In this document: piece by piece, positions 41,278 through 51,101 of the stretch | Layout of the letters: every line of letters begins with the position of its first letter | Position numbering within the stretch: position 1 is the stretch's first letter | Position numbers and translations under genes: made by a program | DNA from: Treponema vincentii | GTDB lineage: Bacteria > Spirochaetota > Spirochaetia > Treponematales > Treponemataceae | Assembly: GCF_010365865.1 (NCBI RefSeq) | Contig: NZ_CP048020.1 | Span: 620,001 to 684,000 of the forward strand | Direction of reading: 5' to 3' | DNA: 64,000 nucleotides | The notes under the pieces: model-generated | The model's input: only the letters and a program-made list of their open reading frames with translations | The model's database searches: none | What the model was told of the DNA's origin: nothing

Positions 41278-42651
41278 ATGAGTGAATTGATACAACCGAA
41301 AGTTCTTAAAGGATTTAGAGATTTTTTACCGCGCGACGAAATACGGCGGGCACTTTTAATCGAAACCGTTACCAATGTATTTAGAAATGCAGGGTTCGTA
41401 CCCATCGACACCCCTGCTTTGGAATATTCCGAAGTGCTGTTGCGCAAAAGCAACGGGGAAACCGAAAAGCAAGTATTCCGTTTTAACGATAACGGCGGAC
41501 GCGACATTGCACTCCGTTTTGACCTGACCGTTCCCTTTGCCCGCTTTATTGCGGAGCACTACAGCGAATTATATTTTCCGTTTAAGCGATATCATATTGC
41601 AAAAGTCTGGCGCGGCGAAAAACCGCAGGCGGGACGTTACCGCGAGTTTATTCAATGCGATTTTGACAGCGTCGGTTCAGACTGTGCTTATACCGATTTT
41701 GAAATCCTGAAAATTATGTATAACGCCCTCAAAGCGCTCGGCGTTACAAACTTCCGTATTCATATTTCGCACCGCGGCATATTCAACCGGTTTTTGGACA
41801 GGCTGGAGCTAAAGGATAAAAGCGAAGACATCCTCCGCATTGTCGATAAATTAGCAAAAATCGGCAAAGAAGCAGTAATCGAACAACTCGCGGAAATTGC
41901 CGGAGCTGAAAAGACTGAAAAAATCGTGCAATACGGCAGCAGGCTTTCGGCAGACAGCGATTTTGAAACAATCCTCGCGCATATAGAAGCACTTGCGGGA
42001 GGCGCTGCCCCCGATACCGGCCGCTTACGGGACGTATATCAGCTCCTATGCGACGCAGGTATCGCGGACAGCTTTGTGCTTGACCCCTCCATTACACGCG
42101 GCCTTGACTACTACACCGGCATTGTGTACGAAACCTTTTTAACCGACCTTCCGCAGCTCGGGTCGGTTTGCTCCGGCGGCCGCTACGACAATTTAACGGG
42201 ACTCTACATGAAAGATACGGTGAGCGGGGTCGGCGCTTCGATCGGACTTGACCGTCTCCTCGCAGGATTGGAGCAGCTCGGCATCGGCTCCAAAGAGGCC
42301 TGTTTTATCGATGCAATCGTATTTTACGAAAAAGGCAACTTCATTCGACGAAACAGTGCAGCGGCGAGTTATCTGGAACAATGTGGCTGCCGCGTAGAGG
42401 TCTTCCCCGAACCTAAGAAGATACAGCAGCAGTACGGCTATGCCGAAAAGAAAGGCATCGACTGGGGCCTTTTTATCGAGCCGCTGCCGGAAGGTTCCGA
42501 TAGCAACAGCGAACCGGATGGGGTCTCCGTTTCTCTGGCACTGCAGAACTGTGCCGAAATGCCGGTGCGTCTTAAACACCTGCCGAGCCGTACGGAAACC
42601 AATCTGTTATTAAAAGATGTTCCGGCATCTCTAAAAGGTGGTAAAAAATGA
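41278..42651 (+). CDS. hisS: Histidyl-tRNA synthetase
   Basis: A 457-residue class II synthetase. The start at 41278 gives the normal N-terminus (LIQPKVLKGFRDFLP). Motif 2 is RYHIAKVWRGEKPQAGRYREFIQCDFD. The histidine-specific motifs are RFDLTVPFAR and RGLDYYTGIVYE. The C-terminal anticodon domain ends near LLKDVPASLKG. Its TGA overlaps the cmk-rpsA ATG by four bases, so the two are translationally coupled. Confidence 0.96.
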   Translation: MSELIQPKVLKGFRDFLPRDEIRRALLIETVTNVFRNAGFVPIDTPALEYSEVLLRKSNGETEKQVFRFNDNGGRDIALRFDLTVPFARFIAEHYSELYFPFKRYHIAKVWRGEKPQAGRYREFIQCDFDSVGSDCAYTDFEILKIMYNALKALGVTNFRIHISHRGIFNRFLDRLELKDKSEDILRIVDKLAKIGKEAVIEQLAEIAGAEKTEKIVQYGSRLSADSDFETILAHIEALAGGAAPDTGRLRDVYQLLCDAGIADSFVLDPSITRGLDYYTGIVYETFLTDLPQLGSVCSGGRYDNLTGLYMKDTVSGVGASIGLDRLLAGLEQLGIGSKEACFIDAIVFYEKGNFIRRNSAAASYLEQCGCRVEVFPEPKKIQQQYGYAEKKGIDWGLFIEPLPEGSDSNSEPDGVSVSLALQNCAEMPVRLKHLPSRTETNLLLKDVPASLKGGKK

Positions 42652-45053
42652 TTGTTGCAATAGACGGCCCTGCAGGTTCGGGCAAAAGCACCGTTGCAAA
42701 GATGATTGCGGCGGATTTGGGCTTCACCTTTATGAACACCGGCAGCTTTTACCGTGCAATGGCACTCGCAGTACTCCGTTCATTAGGCGGAGACGAAAGC
42801 GGCGCCGGTGCGAAGAAGCCGGATTTGGAAAACGAAGCAAAGTGGACGGATTTTGCAAAAACCGTCTCGCTTGAATATAAGCGGGATGGAATGTATTTAG
42901 ATGGCCGCTGCGTGGAACCATATCTTCGCAGTGATGCCGTCGAATCGATAGTCGCCGCTCTCTCCGCGATTGTGCCTATCCGGCACCTTATCAACAAAAA
43001 AATCCGTGCCGCTGCAGCAAAACTCAACATCGTCTGCGAAGGCAGGGATATGACCACCGTGGTATTCCCTAATGCCGAATGCAAGGTATACCTCGACGCC
43101 TCCGTAGATGCCCGAACACGGCGCCGTTTTGAACAAGGTACCAGCAGCCTTTCTGAAGCCGAAATACGGAAAAATATCGAAGAGCGGGACGCTATCGACC
43201 GGAATAAAAAAGAGGGCAGTTTAAAAATTGCCGAAGATGCTTTCTATTTAGATACATCGGACTTGACCATAATGCAGGTTTGTGAGAAAATAAAAGACAA
43301 AATACACGATAAAGGGTTATTTATGGAACAAAAGGAAGTGGCAATGGATGCAGTTACAAATTCCGATCAGAGCATCCAAACACAATTACCAGAGGAGTAT
43401 TTAAATTTTGAATCTCCTGAAGTCGGAACATTAAAAGAAGGCCGTATTATTGCGATAACCGATGATTCGGTTTTTATTGACGTTGGTGGTAAATCAGAGG
43501 GACGTGTTGCACGCGAAGAATTTACCGAAGAGCCTCAAATCGGCGATACCGTACAGGTATACATTGAAAAGACAGAGGCGACGGACGGTAAGCTGATTAT
43601 CTCCAAGCAAAAAGCAGACCGCAGCATTTTACGCAAAGAGCTGCAAAATGCATACCGAAACAAAACTCCTGTAACAGGTACCATCATAAAGCTCGTAAAC
43701 AAGAGCGGATACGATGTAGATCTCGGTGCGAACATGATTGCATTCTTGCCGATCAGTCAGGCTGCCGCCCAGAAAGTAGATAAGCCTGAATCCCTATTAG
43801 GCGAAAAGGGAACTTTCTATATCGAAAAGATGGTTTTTGACCGCAAGGGGAACAGAGATAATATTGTAGTTAATAGAAGAAAATATCTTGAAGATACTCT
43901 CGAAAAAAATCGCGAAGCGTTTTTTGAAAATACCAATATCGGAGACGTTGTAAAAGGAACAGTCAAGAGCTTTACCAGTTTCGGAGCCTTTATCGACCTC
44001 GGCGGTTTTGACGGTTTGCTTCATATTAATGATATGAGCTGGGGACACGTTACCCGGCCGAAAGATTTTGTAAAAAAGGGTCAGGAAATCGATTTAAAAG
44101 TTATCAGACTTGATCCCACCGAAAAACGTATCAATCTTTCATTAAAGCATTTCACCCCCGATCCGTGGCTTGAATTTGAAGATAAATTCCAAGTAAACGA
44201 TATTGTAAAGGGACATGTTACAAAGATTACCGATTTCGGAGCTTTTGTAGAATTATCGGAAGGTATCGAAGGTCTTGTACACATCAGCGAATTCAGCTGG
44301 GTAAAAAAGGTAAGCAAACCGAGCGACATGGTTAAAATCGGTGATGAAGTTGAATGTATGATCCTCGGTTACGATATCCAAGCAGGACGCGTCTCCCTCG
44401 GCTTAAAGCAGGTAACGGCAAACCCGTGGGATAATATCGATGAACGCTATCCTGTTGGAACCCGCTTAACCCGCAAAGTGGTTAAATTAACCAATGCCGG
44501 TGCGTTTATCGAGCTTGAAGAAGGGATTGACGGCTTCTTGCATGTCGACGATCTTTCGTGGACAAAACGGGTACGCCATCCGAACAGTGAGCTTCAGGCA
44601 GGTCAAGATCTCGAAGTAATTGTTATCGAATGCAATCCTGCCGAACACCGAGTTCGCCTTGGTGTAAAGCAGCTAAGTGATGATCCCTGGAAGACCTTTG
44701 CAGAGGCATATAAACCCGGTTCAACCGTCGAAGGCGAAGTTACCTCGGTAACCGACTTCGGCATATTCGTAAAAGTACCCGGCGGTATCGAAGGTCTTAT
44801 TCACAAGCAAAATCTTGTAGAAAATCGTGAAGATAATCCCGACGAAGTATTAAAGAAATATGCCGTCGGCGACAAGGTAAAAGCGGCTGTCCTTGACGTA
44901 AATGTTAAAGATAAGAAAACGGCTTTTTCCATCCGCGACTATAAGAAACGTCTTCAGCAAGAAGAGCTTTCCCGCTATATGTCTACCAAACAGGAAGACG
45001 GCGAAGGCTCCTTTACGTTGGGCGATTTAATGAAGAATAAAGCATCGGAATAG
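42648..45053 (+). CDS. cmk-rpsA: Cytidylate kinase–ribosomal protein S1 fusion
   Basis: An 801-residue fusion. Residues 1-222 are CMP kinase: P-loop IDGPAGSGKST, the substrate motif NTGSFYRAMAL and GRDMTTVVFP. From about 255 there are six S1 RNA-binding repeats, the third to sixth most regular (for example GTVKSFTSFGAFIDLGGFDGLLHI and GHVTKITDFGAFVELSEGIEGLVHI). S1 brings mRNA to the 30S subunit; Cmk makes CDP. The fusion is known in Treponema. An internal ATG at 43323, right between the modules, might also give free S1, though no strong ribosome site is seen there. Confidence 0.96.
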   Translation: MIVAIDGPAGSGKSTVAKMIAADLGFTFMNTGSFYRAMALAVLRSLGGDESGAGAKKPDLENEAKWTDFAKTVSLEYKRDGMYLDGRCVEPYLRSDAVESIVAALSAIVPIRHLINKKIRAAAAKLNIVCEGRDMTTVVFPNAECKVYLDASVDARTRRRFEQGTSSLSEAEIRKNIEERDAIDRNKKEGSLKIAEDAFYLDTSDLTIMQVCEKIKDKIHDKGLFMEQKEVAMDAVTNSDQSIQTQLPEEYLNFESPEVGTLKEGRIIAITDDSVFIDVGGKSEGRVAREEFTEEPQIGDTVQVYIEKTEATDGKLIISKQKADRSILRKELQNAYRNKTPVTGTIIKLVNKSGYDVDLGANMIAFLPISQAAAQKVDKPESLLGEKGTFYIEKMVFDRKGNRDNIVVNRRKYLEDTLEKNREAFFENTNIGDVVKGTVKSFTSFGAFIDLGGFDGLLHINDMSWGHVTRPKDFVKKGQEIDLKVIRLDPTEKRINLSLKHFTPDPWLEFEDKFQVNDIVKGHVTKITDFGAFVELSEGIEGLVHISEFSWVKKVSKPSDMVKIGDEVECMILGYDIQAGRVSLGLKQVTANPWDNIDERYPVGTRLTRKVVKLTNAGAFIELEEGIDGFLHVDDLSWTKRVRHPNSELQAGQDLEVIVIECNPAEHRVRLGVKQLSDDPWKTFAEAYKPGSTVEGEVTSVTDFGIFVKVPGGIEGLIHKQNLVENREDNPDEVLKKYAVGDKVKAAVLDVNVKDKKTAFSIRDYKKRLQQEELSRYMSTKQEDGEGSFTLGDLMKNKASE

Positions 45054-45073
45054 TGTTGCCGTGAGGGCAGCGT

Positions 45074-46543
45074 ATGTATATCTCAGGCCGTATTTTACCC
45101 GAAAGATTAGCTGCTCTCATCAACACACCCTTATTCACCCGCGGTGCTTTGGCTTCGGGTGATACCTTGCTCGAACTTATTCTCCGTTCGACTATGCAAG
45201 CAGTGGGCAGTACCGCTGCTTCTCTTTTTTTAGCGGATGAAACACTCCAAAATGCCCGGACGATTGCCTATATATGCGATGACACCTTTTATTGCATTGA
45301 CGCAAAAAGAGCATTACCGGCAGCAGCGGCATGGGTGTTACGACAAAACGAACCGTTAAGAATGAATACGCCCGATACGGAAAGCCGCTTTACCTCAAAC
45401 GGTATGGATGAAACTCCTTATTCGGCATCGGGATTTATTGCAGTACCGCTACGTATAGAGGATTTCCGTATAGGAATACTTGAAGCAGTGGATAAAAAAG
45501 ATGGAGGAAATTTTTCAGAGGCCGATCTTTCGTTATTGAGCCTTATAGCCGGATACGCTGCACCGGTTTATCGTACTTCGTGTGCATACCGACTCTATGT
45601 GGATACTGTAAAATACACGGAACAGCGAACAGACCGTGAAGCGAAAGAAACTCCCTTTATAGCGGCCAGTCCGGTAATGCGGGAAAAACTCGCACTCTGT
45701 AAACAGCTGGCATTTTCCGATATACCGGTATTTATTATAGGGGAAAACGGAGTAGGAAAGACATCTGTTGCAAAGCAGTTGCATATTTACAGCCGTCGAG
45801 CGGATTATCCCTTTATTCGTGTGAATTGTGCCGAACCGGCAGAGGAGCTACTTGCACACCGCTTATTCGGTGCTAAGTCGGACAGCACAGATGTTTCCGA
45901 TGAAAGCTGTTTTAAACAAGCGGAAGGAGGAACGTTGTTCCTTGATGAAGCAGCCGCCATTCCGCTTTCACTCCAAAAGAGGCTTTTAGACAGGATTTTA
46001 CAGCTTGAACAAAGCAGCGGAAACATACGGTTGATTGCCTCAACATCCCGCGATATCGAGCAGTTAACCCGCGAAGGAGATTTCCTGTCGGAACTATACG
46101 GTAAATTAAACGTATTGCCGCTGTATATACCGCCGCTGCGGCAACGCAAAGAAGATATAGATGCACTCGCTCGGTTTTTTTTGCACCAAGCGGCGCAGGA
46201 AATGCGGAAGCCGTTTATTGATTTTTCGCCGGATGCTCACGAAGCGTTACAACAAGCGGAATGGAAGGGAAATATACGGGAGCTAAAAAATACTGTAGAA
46301 TACGGGTGCTTAAACGGATGTCCGCCGCTTGTTACCGCTGAATATTTATTTCCCCGCTCTACTGTCGCAGTGTCGGCCGGAGACGTTGGCGGCCTTAAAT
46401 CTGCAACGGATGCGTTTAAGCGGACATATATCAGAACGGTACTTGAAACAACCGGCGGAAATCAAACGGCGGCGGCTTCAATACTCAAAATTCAAAGAAC
46501 ATATCTTTCACGATTGATGAAAGAATTAAACATAAAAAATTAA
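45074..46543 (+). CDS. GAF–AAA+–Fis regulator lacking GAFTGA
   Basis: A 489-residue protein built like a sigma-54 activator. It has a GAF domain (about 20-175; SGFIAVPLRIEDFRIGILEAVDKKDG), an AAA+ domain with Walker A GENGVGKT (about 222) and Walker B GGTLFLDEAAAI, sensor regions (IRLIASTSRD, LYGKLNVLPLYIPPLRQRKEDI) and a C-terminal Fis helix-turn-helix (GGNQTAAASILKIQRTYLSRLM). The GAFTGA loop that contacts sigma-54 is absent: LFGAKSDSTDVSDES stands in its place. It may regulate another sigma factor's promoters or act as a repressor. It follows rpsA by 20 bases. Confidence 0.9.
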   Translation: MYISGRILPERLAALINTPLFTRGALASGDTLLELILRSTMQAVGSTAASLFLADETLQNARTIAYICDDTFYCIDAKRALPAAAAWVLRQNEPLRMNTPDTESRFTSNGMDETPYSASGFIAVPLRIEDFRIGILEAVDKKDGGNFSEADLSLLSLIAGYAAPVYRTSCAYRLYVDTVKYTEQRTDREAKETPFIAASPVMREKLALCKQLAFSDIPVFIIGENGVGKTSVAKQLHIYSRRADYPFIRVNCAEPAEELLAHRLFGAKSDSTDVSDESCFKQAEGGTLFLDEAAAIPLSLQKRLLDRILQLEQSSGNIRLIASTSRDIEQLTREGDFLSELYGKLNVLPLYIPPLRQRKEDIDALARFFLHQAAQEMRKPFIDFSPDAHEALQQAEWKGNIRELKNTVEYGCLNGCPPLVTAEYLFPRSTVAVSAGDVGGLKSATDAFKRTYIRTVLETTGGNQTAAASILKIQRTYLSRLMKELNIKN

Positions 46544-46555
46544 CGGGAGACATAT

Positions 46556-47227
46556 ATGACAGAACAAAACGATCAAACGCTTTCTTTTTCGGAACGCTGC
46601 GGACAATTTTTAACTCAACATCGGAAACCGATTGTCATTATACTGGGAGTAATTTGTGCCGTTGTCGCTGTCGCTTTGATTGCGTCGGCAATGACGACAC
46701 GTGCCGCAAAAAGTGCATCCGTAGAAACGGAAGCAATTATCTCCGAATGGGCTGATTTACGGGATAAAAATGCTGAAGATATGACGGCAAAGGAAGATGC
46801 CCTTGCCGAAAAATTGGGAAAACAGGCCGTAGCAAACGGCCACACGTATGCCGCATTTCGGGCGTATACGACTCTCGGAGAAATCTATGTGCTCCGCAAG
46901 GATTGGGAAAAAGCGCTCGCCTTTTACCAAAAGGCAGGAGAGGCGCTGCCGAAAGCTTATACCGCCGGTATTGCCTATTTTAATGCAGCAGTCTGTGCAG
47001 ATGAATTACAGCAGCACGATAAAGCATTGGAACTGTATACCTTATCAGCAGCCTTAGAGGACTTTCCGCTGAAGCCCCGAGCATTATTTAACATCGGACG
47101 GCTTGAAGAAAGCCTTGCTCATCCGGATAAGGCGATTGAAGCATATACAAAACTTACGGAAGCCTACCCCGATAACGATTGGACACTGCTTGCAAAATCG
47201 CGGATTATTGCACTTTCCATCAATTAG
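46556..47227 (+). CDS. Membrane-anchored TPR protein
   Basis: A 223-residue protein with GGGAG before the ATG. One membrane helix (about residues 25-47) is followed by about four TPR-like helix pairs (for example AALAFYQKAGEALPKAYTAGIAYFNAAVC-like and DKALELYTLSAAL). The layout resembles YfgM/ancillary SecYEG proteins, but it is too general to be sure. It follows the AAA+ regulator by 12 bases and is probably co-transcribed. Confidence 0.82.
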   Translation: MTEQNDQTLSFSERCGQFLTQHRKPIVIILGVICAVVAVALIASAMTTRAAKSASVETEAIISEWADLRDKNAEDMTAKEDALAEKLGKQAVANGHTYAAFRAYTTLGEIYVLRKDWEKALAFYQKAGEALPKAYTAGIAYFNAAVCADELQQHDKALELYTLSAALEDFPLKPRALFNIGRLEESLAHPDKAIEAYTKLTEAYPDNDWTLLAKSRIIALSIN

Positions 47228-47249
47228 CGGGAAGGTACTATAAGGGATT

Positions 47250-47969
47250 ATGCCGCTGTTACGGCTTTTATATCAGCGATACACTTTTCTTTTTTTCTGT
47301 TTTACTGGCCTGTTCATAATGGCCTGCGGTATTCCAAGTTTTATCTATCTTGAAAAGCCGCAACGTTCAGGGCATAATCCCAGTAATCTGACCGCCCTAA
47401 ATGATCGATATTGTGAGTTCAAAACTGCAGATTCTGCAAATACAGCACATGCAGCGGGGTACATTAAGGGAACGGAAATTTACTACCGCATCTATGAACG
47501 AAAAAATGACTGCGAAAACGACCGTAGTAGAATCGACCAATATAATGATGATAACCCATTCACAGCAGCAGAGTATTTGGAAAACACTAAGAAATACTAT
47601 CGCCTAGCGGCGACCGGTATATATACACGCCCGTTGATTGGTACATATCCATCCGATGCCTCTGTTCGTTTCCGTTTACAAGACTACGGCTCACCGGTTA
47701 GCGATCCTGCACAGCTTACCGTAAACGGAATTCAACAGGGTATACCGCAAAGGGATGACAGAATTCCCCATGCCAAACGCACCTTTAATAAAGACAATAT
47801 TACCGTAGGTGATGACGATGTACAGCAGGCTTCCGTATCGGGAGGAACAGAAACATACTGGTGTGTAAATTTTTATGCTGTCAGCTATGGATACACGGCA
47901 ACGTTTAGTACGCTCCACAGTGCATTGGAATATCTAGGATACATTTTAATAGAGAAAAAAAATCCGTAA
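47250..47969 (+). CDS. Putative lipoprotein, unknown function
   Basis: A 239-residue protein with AAGGG before the start. A hydrophobic N-terminus (about 10-26) ends FIMAC, a possible lipobox. The mature part is rich in Tyr, Asp and Asn (TEIYYRIYERKNDCENDRS, ATGIYTRPLIG), with two cysteines spaced in a way that could form a disulfide. I do not recognise a family. It may end the operon started at 45074. Confidence 0.75.
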   Translation: MPLLRLLYQRYTFLFFCFTGLFIMACGIPSFIYLEKPQRSGHNPSNLTALNDRYCEFKTADSANTAHAAGYIKGTEIYYRIYERKNDCENDRSRIDQYNDDNPFTAAEYLENTKKYYRLAATGIYTRPLIGTYPSDASVRFRLQDYGSPVSDPAQLTVNGIQQGIPQRDDRIPHAKRTFNKDNITVGDDDVQQASVSGGTETYWCVNFYAVSYGYTATFSTLHSALEYLGYILIEKKNP

Positions 47970-48036
47970 AATACTCAATAAGTGCTGATATTTTAACGAT
48001 ATATAAAATATGAGATTAAAATATTAAGGAATGATT

Positions 48037-50130
48037 ATGCTCAAGAGATTTCCGCTTAAAGCACGCTTGTCACTCACTTTCGGTTTATTATTCACCGTTT
48101 CAATGGTAACTATTAATTTTATTTCTGTTCGCAGCTCCCGCCTTGCGCTCGAGCGGCAAGCAGCTTCCCATTTAATAACGCTTGCAGAAAATCAAGCTAC
48201 GATATTTGAGCAAACATATATTGAAAAATTTAGGATACAAATGGAAACATTAGCTCGGGGATCGGTAGTTTCAAATCCAAACACTCCCCTGTCCGAAAAA
48301 ATAGAAATTTTAAAAAGTGAGGCAGAAATAGCTAAGAAAGACGGATGCTTGCGGATGATTGTAACCGACGCCCAAGGGAATGCTTATAGAACTGATGGTA
48401 CGACAGCAAATGCTAAGAATTTTGAATGGTTCCAAAAGAGCATACAAGGAGAATTTTTCCTCAGTACGCCATACCCTTCGTATAAAGACGGATCGCTTGT
48501 TTGCACTATAGCGGCGCCCATTTACGGAAGAGATAAAGCAATCATCGGTACAATTGCAACCGTATACGATGGGCTCAAAATATATGAGACAATACGGAAT
48601 ATAAAAATTGGAGAGAGCGGTGAAGTCTATATCTTGGACAAAGACGGTGTTACTATTGCCGACCATGATGTCGCACTTATTTATTCACAAGAAAACGCAT
48701 ACGTAAAATCTCAATCGGATAAAGAACTTGAAAGTATAGGCCGTTTTGAGCATACAGCGGTTCAATCGACAACTTCCGGCTCCGGATCTTATAAATATAA
48801 AGGGGCGATAAAAGATGCCGCTTATGCAAAGATATCTACGACGGGATGGACGCTTATTACGACGGATTACCGGCAAAAATATATGGTTGCTATTAGGCTT
48901 ATTATCATTATCGATACGATATTGGTGACCTTGGTTGTTTGCATTATTTTTGTCGTGTCGTTGGGACTTTCCCGAGCGCTACAGAAAACGGCTACTGCCC
49001 TAAAAGAGATAGCGCAGGGAACGGGAGACTTAACGGTTTCACTACCGGTAAAGGGAAAAGACGAGCTTACCGATATAGCACGATATTTTAATGAAACAAT
49101 CGGAAAAATTGCCGATGCAATCCGCTCGATAGAAGCGAATACAGCTGACATGGAAGTAACCGGCACCAATCTTGCAGATAATATGCTTGAAACGGCAAGC
49201 GCAATACGGCAAATTACGGCAACGACAGAAACGGTAAAAGAGAAAATGATCAACCAAGCAGCAAGCGTTACCGAAACGGCGGCAACCGTTGAAGAGATTA
49301 TTAGAACAATCAAGCAATTAAATAGCAGTATCGAAACGCAGGTAGGCAGCGTCGCACAATCTTCGTCTTCAATAGAGCAGATGGTTGCAAATATTGCTTC
49401 GATCGGTCAAACACTCGGGAAAACCGATCAAATTATCAAAAACTTTGTTTCGGCTACGGGAGACGGGAAAGCAGCCTTAGTAACTTCTAATGCCGTAACA
49501 CAGAAGATTGCCGAAGAATCCGGTTCGTTAATGGAAGCCTCTAATGTTATTCAACATATCGCCTCGCAGACCAACCTGCTTGCAATGAATGCCGCAATCG
49601 AGGCTGCCCATGCGGGAGAAGCCGGAAAAGGGTTTGCTGTTGTCGCCGATGAAATCCGTAAGCTTTCGGAAGATTCTGCAATGCAGGGAAAGACAATTAC
49701 AGCAACGCTTAAATCCTTAACTGCGGAAATCGAAACACTGTCCACTTCGTCTAAAATTGTCGAAGGGAAATTCAATTTGATTTTTGAATTGGCGGAACAA
49801 GTAAAATCGATGAGCAATCTTTTAACAGCAGCAATGAAAGAGCAAGAACACGGTAGTAAAGAGATTTTATCGGCTATTAAAAACATTAACATCGTAACAA
49901 CCGAAGTACAAGCCGGCTCAGAAGAAATGCTGAAAGGCGGAGAAGGTGCTGCACACGAAATGCATACACTCGACGAATTAACACGCATTATCACCAATAG
50001 TATGAACGAAATGGCTTCCGGCGCCGTGCAAATTAACAACGCTGTACAAGAAGTTAATACGATGACGCAGAAGAATCGAGAAAGTATCGCAAGGCTCGCA
50101 AACGAAGTGGGAAAATTTAAGGTCAAATAG
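48037..50130 (+). CDS. mcp: Methyl-accepting chemotaxis protein
   Basis: A 697-residue transmembrane receptor. The ATG at 48037 is preferred to the one at 48031, because AAGGA would touch the earlier codon. Membrane helix one is at about 11-30. A dCache-type periplasmic sensor (about 35-280) carries the usual Tyr/Asp ([18 protein letters not shown]). Membrane helix two (about 282-305) leads to HAMP and the signalling domain with the hairpin tip [22 protein letters not shown] (about 508) contacting CheA/CheW. The dCache ligand is unknown; amino acids are common. Confidence 0.95.
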   Translation: MLKRFPLKARLSLTFGLLFTVSMVTINFISVRSSRLALERQAASHLITLAENQATIFEQTYIEKFRIQMETLARGSVVSNPNTPLSEKIEILKSEAEIAKKDGCLRMIVTDAQGNAYRTDGTTANAKNFEWFQKSIQGEFFLSTPYPSYKDGSLVCTIAAPIYGRDKAIIGTIATVYDGLKIYETIRNIKIGESGEVYILDKDGVTIADHDVALIYSQENAYVKSQSDKELESIGRFEHTAVQSTTSGSGSYKYKGAIKDAAYAKISTTGWTLITTDYRQKYMVAIRLIIIIDTILVTLVVCIIFVVSLGLSRALQKTATALKEIAQGTGDLTVSLPVKGKDELTDIARYFNETIGKIADAIRSIEANTADMEVTGTNLADNMLETASAIRQITATTETVKEKMINQAASVTETAATVEEIIRTIKQLNSSIETQVGSVAQSSSSIEQMVANIASIGQTLGKTDQIIKNFVSATGDGKAALVTSNAVTQKIAEESGSLMEASNVIQHIASQTNLLAMNAAIEAAHAGEAGKGFAVVADEIRKLSEDSAMQGKTITATLKSLTAEIETLSTSSKIVEGKFNLIFELAEQVKSMSNLLTAAMKEQEHGSKEILSAIKNINIVTTEVQAGSEEMLKGGEGAAHEMHTLDELTRIITNSMNEMASGAVQINNAVQEVNTMTQKNRESIARLANEVGKFKVK

Positions 50131-50232
50131 GGGATATTTTCCTTTTTTCTCGATAAAAAGATAATACGTTTCAGTACGCCTAAGAATGGACATGGATATT
50201 CATTTTTGAGCGAGAACGGAGTAACGTTTCCT

Positions 50233-51090
50233 CTATTCTTTTTTCTGCAATAAGGTACCTAAATGCTGATGACTGGTCTGTACGACATCCAGTATTGCCC
50301 CTGTCTCTTTTAGAAACTCGTTGATAGCCTTAAGCGAGTTGAAGCCTTCGTGTATACTGCCATCTTGCTCTTTAATCGAAGATGAGATTTCTGCTAACGA
50401 AAAACCTGCTGCATCCAAGGTTTCCGAATTTTTATCGTAATTGGCAAGAATACCGGTAAAAGATTTTTGAAATTCCGAAAAGAGCGAAATAAAAAGAGAC
50501 ATACTTTCACTGATGCTCTTTACCGATGACTGCAATTCTGCCATTTTCGTTTCGATCATCTTGGCGAAGGTACCGGTTTGGGTAGAAAGATTTCGTACTT
50601 CATTTGCAATAATTCTAAAACCGTCACCGGCTTTGCCTGCGTGAGCGGCTTCGATTGAAGCATTAATAGCCAAAATACCGGTTTTTACCGAAATGTTTTG
50701 GATGTCAGAGACCATCGCTTTAACTTCTCCGGTGTGTTCCTTGAGTGTTTCAAACGAGGCAGCTGTTATTTGTGCCGTGGATGCCGCTTCATCGATTTCA
50801 TCAAGTCGTTTATGGATTTCTTTTTGCAGCGTTTTTCTGCTGCCGAGCGCCGTATCCAGCAGATTATCAACACGAACAGCATTCGCAGCAGAAGAACTAC
50901 TCTCTTTTTGAATTTCTTCAAAGACCGAAAGGATAGTTTCAAACCGTTCTTCCAGCTGCTCCATCGAGCTTTTGATAATTTGAAACGAATGCTGCGTTAC
51001 AAAGTCTAAGACAACACCTTTGTTGTATTTAACGACAATTTTATCTACTAAATCGGTAAAATTTTGAAGCGCTTCTTGTTCTTCTACCAT
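50233..51090 (-). CDS. Cytoplasmic chemoreceptor without sensor domain
   Basis: A 285-residue soluble MCP. There are no membrane helices and no ligand domain. The central signalling tip reads SVKTGILAINASIEAAHAGKAGDGFRIIANEVRNLS. It is encoded 11 bases after the ODP sensor gene. Receptors of this kind couple to an oxygen-binding di-iron protein (ODP) encoded beside them and report O2/iron to the chemotaxis kinase, as shown in T. denticola. AGGA lies before the ATG. Confidence 0.92.
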   Translation of the reverse strand: MVEEQEALQNFTDLVDKIVVKYNKGVVLDFVTQHSFQIIKSSMEQLEERFETILSVFEEIQKESSSSAANAVRVDNLLDTALGSRKTLQKEIHKRLDEIDEAASTAQITAASFETLKEHTGEVKAMVSDIQNISVKTGILAINASIEAAHAGKAGDGFRIIANEVRNLSTQTGTFAKMIETKMAELQSSVKSISESMSLFISLFSEFQKSFTGILANYDKNSETLDAAGFSLAEISSSIKEQDGSIHEGFNSLKAINEFLKETGAILDVVQTSHQHLGTLLQKKE

Positions 51091-51101
51091 ATAGTCATTT
51101 C

